Source of the DNA: Thermomonospora catenispora
GTDB lineage: Bacteria; Actinomycetota; Actinomycetes; Streptosporangiales; Streptosporangiaceae
Reading direction: 5' to 3'
DNA length: 38,096 nt
NCBI RefSeq assembly: GCF_006363815.1
Contig: NZ_RRYT01000039.1
Coordinates: 1 to 38,096, forward strand
The notes beneath the pieces are model-generated. The model saw nothing but the letters and a program-made list of their open reading frames with translations. It searched no databases and was not told the origin of the DNA. The position numbers and the translations under genes were made by a program. Shown piece after piece: positions 35,224-38,096 of the stretch; position 1 is the stretch's first letter; every line of letters starts with the position of its first letter.

Positions 35224-36861
35224 ATGCAGCCCCTTGCGACGATTCCGAGTCCCGCCGAGGGCGTCTGGCACCTCGGGCCGTTCCCCCTGCGCGCCTATGC
35301 CCTGATGATCATCCTGGGCATCGTGGCGGCGGTCTGGCTGGGGGAGCGGCGCTGGACCGCCCGGGGCGGCACGCCCGGCGCGGTGATCGACGTGGCGGTC
35401 TGGGCGGTGCCGTTCGGCCTGCTGGGCGGTCGGCTCTACCACGTGCTCACCGACTGGCAGCGGTACTTCGGCGAAGGCGGAGACCCGGCCGCCGCCCTGC
35501 AGATCTGGCGCGGCGGACTCGGCATCTGGGGCGCCATCGCGCTCGGCGGCGTGGGCGCCTGGATCGGCTGCCGCCGCCGCGGCATCTCGGTGCTGGCGCT
35601 CGGCGACGCCGTGGCCCCCGGCCTGGCGCTGGCGCAGGGCATCGGCCGCTGGGGCAACTGGTGGAACCAGGAGCTGTACGGCCGTCCCCTGAACGCCTGG
35701 TGGGCCCTGGAGATCGATCCCGAGCACCGGCCCAGGCTGCCCGGCACCGACACCCTCGATCCGCGCTACGCCGACGTGGCCACCTATCACCCGACCTTCC
35801 TGTACGAGTCCCTGTGGTGCATCGCGCTGGCGTTCGCGGTGATCTGGGCGGGCCGCCGGTTCACGCTCACCCACGGCCGCGCCTTCGCCCTGTACGTCGC
35901 CGGCTACACCCTGGGCCGCTTCTGGATCGAGTCGCTGCGCATCGACGAGGCCCACCACATCCTCGGCATGCGGCTGAACAACTGGACCTCCCTGCTGGTC
36001 TTCGCCGGGGCCGTCGCCTACCTGTGGTGGGCGCGCAACCGCACCGGCCCCGAGGCGGTCGTGGTCGAGGGCGCCGATGCCGACGCCCCGGCCGTCCCCG
36101 CGGAGGACGCCTCGTCCGCGGCCGGCGAGTCCCGGCCGTCCGGCTCCGCCGCGGCGGCGGACCGGCCCGAGGGGGCCGGCGGGGACGGGTCCGGCGGGGA
36201 CGCGGAGGACGCCCCCGCCGGGGAGTCCGGCGAGACGGGGAAGGACGTCCGGAGGCCTGAGTCGGCCGAGACGGGCCGGGACGAGGCCTCGCGGGACTCG
36301 CGGGACTTCACCGCCCCCGACGCCGAGGAGCGGCAGGGGCCCTCGGGCGCCGGGACCGACGCGGACTCCGGGACCGAGGAGCGGCGGGAGTCCTCAGGCG
36401 CCCCGAAGGCCGAGGAGCCGACGGCCCCCGCGGCCGTCGGGGAACGGGACGCCGGGGAGTCCCGGGACGATGAGCCCGCGGACGAGGAGCGCGACGCGGC
36501 GGAAGCCGAGGAGCGCGACGCCGGGGACCGGAGGGAGGAGTCCGCCGAGGCCGCCGGGGAGCGGGACTCCGCGGACGAGGACGCTCCGCGCGCCGAGGAG
36601 CGGACCGCCGAGGCCTCCACGGACTCCACGGTCTCCGCGGTCTCCGCGGACGCCGAGGAGCCGAAGGACTCGAAGGAGGAGACCGGGGACTCCGCCGCGG
36701 CCGCGGAGGCGGGGGAGCCCCGGGCCGAGGCGCCCGAGGAGGCCGAGGACGCCGACGGCGGAGAGGACCGCACGGAGGCGCCCGAGCCCGCCGAGGCGGG
36801 CGAGGAGGACGGCGCCGGGCGGCGGGCGCCCGATCGCGCGGCCGAGGCCGTCAAGGACTGA
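35224..36861 (+). CDS. lgt: Prolipoprotein diacylglyceryl transferase with long acidic C-terminal tail
   Basis: Residues 1-275 form the seven-helix Lgt, which transfers diacylglycerol to the lipobox cysteine of lipoproteins. Present are LLGGRLYHVLTDW, IWRGGLGIWGA (the position of the E. coli His103 is tryptophan here, as I recall for other actinobacterial Lgt), the signature GIGRWGNWWNQELYG, YHPTFLYESLW and LGRFWIESLRID. Residues ~278-545 are a low-complexity tail rich in Glu, Ala, Asp, Ser and Arg, predicted disordered and cytoplasmic. I choose the ATG at 35224, which starts at the usual Lgt N-terminus, with TAACGT eight bases before it; the ORF could extend to 35149. It is the enzyme for the lipoproteins encoded at 20.7-21.4 kb. 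Confidence 0.94.
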   Translation: MQPLATIPSPAEGVWHLGPFPLRAYALMIILGIVAAVWLGERRWTARGGTPGAVIDVAVWAVPFGLLGGRLYHVLTDWQRYFGEGGDPAAALQIWRGGLGIWGAIALGGVGAWIGCRRRGISVLALGDAVAPGLALAQGIGRWGNWWNQELYGRPLNAWWALEIDPEHRPRLPGTDTLDPRYADVATYHPTFLYESLWCIALAFAVIWAGRRFTLTHGRAFALYVAGYTLGRFWIESLRIDEAHHILGMRLNNWTSLLVFAGAVAYLWWARNRTGPEAVVVEGADADAPAVPAEDASSAAGESRPSGSAAAADRPEGAGGDGSGGDAEDAPAGESGETGKDVRRPESAETGRDEASRDSRDFTAPDAEERQGPSGAGTDADSGTEERRESSGAPKAEEPTAPAAVGERDAGESRDDEPADEERDAAEAEERDAGDRREESAEAAGERDSADEDAPRAEERTAEASTDSTVSAVSADAEEPKDSKEETGDSAAAAEAGEPRAEAPEEAEDADGGEDRTEAPEPAEAGEEDGAGRRAPDRAAEAVKD

Positions 36862-37064
36862 ACGACGCCGCAGGTCCGGGACGCGCCCGGTCGTCGTCGC
36901 GAGCGCCGTGAGGCGGCGGCGACCGGACGCGCGGGTCGGCCGCGGGCCGACCCGGACCGATCGGCCTCGATGGGGCATGGCGGAAAGTATCTTTTCGGCA
37001 CGCCGTGCACCGCTTGGGCGATAAGCTCACCGCTGCTGATCGACCTGTGCGAACCGGAGGCGAA

Positions 37065-37868
37065 GTGAGCGAGACGGGCTCGCGCGTGGCCGTGCACCAG
37101 GCCGCGCAGGACGACTTTGGGTCGGGCGACGCCCCACGGCGGCAGCGGCGGTCCCGCTCCGGCAAGCCGCTCATCGCGATCGCGGTCGCGGTGGTCGTCG
37201 TGGCCGCCGCGGTCGTCGTCGGAGTGGTGCTGATGGGCGGCGAGGACAAGGGCGGCGCCGCTCCCGCGAAGGTGCTGCCCACCGTCTACACACCGCAAGC
37301 GCCGAACGCCCACACCGCCGGGCTCGCCAGGCGCACCGCCGACCCGCGCCCGCTGACCGAGGCCGAGGTCTTCACCGAGGCCACCAGGCGGGTGTCCTAC
37401 CGCGACTACGCGTTCACGCTGGCGGGCTCGCACGTGTCGGCCGACTGCAAGGCCGTGACCTGGGGCGAGCGTCTCCAGGCGGACCTGGAGAAGCACGGCT
37501 GCAACCAGATCGTGCGCGGCGCCTACGTCAGCGCCGACAAGGCCCACGTCGGCCAGTTCTTCGCCGTCAACCTGGCCGACCAGGCCGGCGCGGAGCAGAT
37601 CTCCCGCGACCTGAACCCGCAGGCCCAGGCCGGCTTCGTGGTGCCGCTGGAGGCCCCGGGCGTGAAGGACTTCGGCCGCGGGTACAGCGCCGCCTACGGC
37701 CAGATCTACGGCCACTATCTGATCGTCGCGTGGGTGCAGCGGGCCGGCGGCGCCGAGCCCGCCCGCGGGCTCAGCGAGCTGATCGACATCAGCCTGGCGG
37801 TGGAGAAGCCCGGCGACTTCGTGTGGGGACGGCTGCAGCTGCTGCCCGACGTCAGGAGGAACAACTGA
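37065..37868 (+). CDS. Hypothetical single-pass membrane protein with external domain
   Basis: The 267-residue protein has a charged cytoplasmic start (about 35 residues), one membrane helix (LIAIAVAVVVVAAAVVVGVVLM, about residues 36-57) and an external domain of about 200 residues. The external part contains two cysteines (SADCKAVTW and KHGCNQIVRG) that could form a disulfide and a VGQFFAVNLAD segment. No family is recognised. The GTG at 37065 is preceded by GGAGG at four bases. TAAGCT at 37022-37027 may be its -10. It is separated from lgt by 200 bases without a gene. Confidence 0.8.
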   Translation: MSETGSRVAVHQAAQDDFGSGDAPRRQRRSRSGKPLIAIAVAVVVVAAAVVVGVVLMGGEDKGGAAPAKVLPTVYTPQAPNAHTAGLARRTADPRPLTEAEVFTEATRRVSYRDYAFTLAGSHVSADCKAVTWGERLQADLEKHGCNQIVRGAYVSADKAHVGQFFAVNLADQAGAEQISRDLNPQAQAGFVVPLEAPGVKDFGRGYSAAYGQIYGHYLIVAWVQRAGGAEPARGLSELIDISLAVEKPGDFVWGRLQLLPDVRRNN

Positions 37869-37890
37869 TCCGCCGACCCGTCCGCCGCGA

Positions 37891-37913
37891 CCCCTCTCCT
37901 CGCCGGTGAGGGG
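37891..37913 (+). terminator. Possible terminator after the last gene
   Basis: CCCCTC (37891-37896) and GAGGGG (37908-37913) form a 6-bp hairpin with an 11-base loop, 22 bases after the stop. There is no T run. Confidence 0.4.
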
Positions 37914-38053
37914 CGACGACATGGGCGGGCCCGAGGGCGCCCGCCGCACCGGCCCGCAGCCCGCCCGGCGCGGCGACGGCCGTCCTCGCCCGGCCGGCCC
38001 GCCTCGCCGGGGCGTCCCCGCCGGCGATCCCCGACCGCCGGCTCCGTCCCGTT

Positions 38054-38092
38054 CCTCCCGGGGCACCCCGCCGCGGGGCGTTTCCCGGGAGG
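38054..38092. repeat. Nested inverted repeat at the right edge
   Basis: Outer arms CCTCCCGGG (38054-38062) and CCCGGGAGG (38084-38092) enclose an inner CCCCG/CGGGG hairpin. It could be a terminator for a gene outside the window. The stretch 37914-38053 shows no gene that I can support. Confidence 0.45.
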
Positions 38093-38096
38093 ACGG

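Overview
The window is a contiguous stretch of a very GC-rich actinobacterial chromosome. The signs are: a single-domain hisI apart from the main his cluster, a HisA of the PriA type, GTG starts throughout, many four-base ATGA/GTGA overlaps, and the hisDCB-H-A-rid-F order followed by hisI, trp genes and lgt. I infer a filamentous actinomycete, perhaps near Actinomadura or Thermomonospora; no rRNA is present to confirm this. I saw no tRNA, rRNA, CRISPR array, insertion sequence or prophage.

Layout. (1) 1-2.9 kb, minus strand: an edge-truncated PRC-barrel gene, an azlDC branched-chain amino acid exporter operon with an unusual leader, and a MazF-type toxin/antitoxin pair. (2) 3.2-6.7 kb, plus: dnaE. 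(3) 6.8-9.3 kb: a DUF6882-like protein, a DUF2567-like membrane protein, a YbaK deacylase and a Lon-substrate-binding-domain protein. (4) 9.5-15.2 kb, plus: a tight hisD-C-B-(56-aa membrane ORF)-H-A-rid-F operon. (5) 15.4-22.9 kb: a DUF1876 protein, a Tat-exported PhoD phosphatase, then minus-strand CocE/NonD hydrolase, acyl-CoA dehydrogenase, two paralogous lipoproteins and a HEAT-like protein. (6) 23.0-26.7 kb, minus: a heterodimeric ABC exporter. (7) 27.3-33.4 kb, plus: cold-shock gene with a structured leader, hisI, Trp-associated membrane protein, a 45-aa ORF, an atypical response regulator, a DUF2752 protein, then trpC, a trpM-position ORF, trpB and trpA. (8) 33.5-38.1 kb, plus: MauE-like and DsbA-like redox proteins, lgt with a long acidic tail, and an unknown membrane-anchored protein.

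How the genes relate. The his and trp blocks form amino acid biosynthesis units. No separate trpF is seen, and the PriA-type HisA could supply that step. trpE, trpD, trpG, hisG and hisE are not in the window. The redox pair and Lgt act in envelope protein maturation.

Most interesting signals. The azl operon has a candidate attenuator: a leaderless 20-codon reading frame with three arginine codons in a row, alternative stems and a U-tract terminator. About a dozen genes share a TANNNT-like hexamer six to eight bases before the start codon with no usable ribosome site, which suggests widespread leaderless transcription. Several very small ORFs are locked into the his and trp operons by start/stop overlaps. 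All calls come from reading the sequence; no database search was run.
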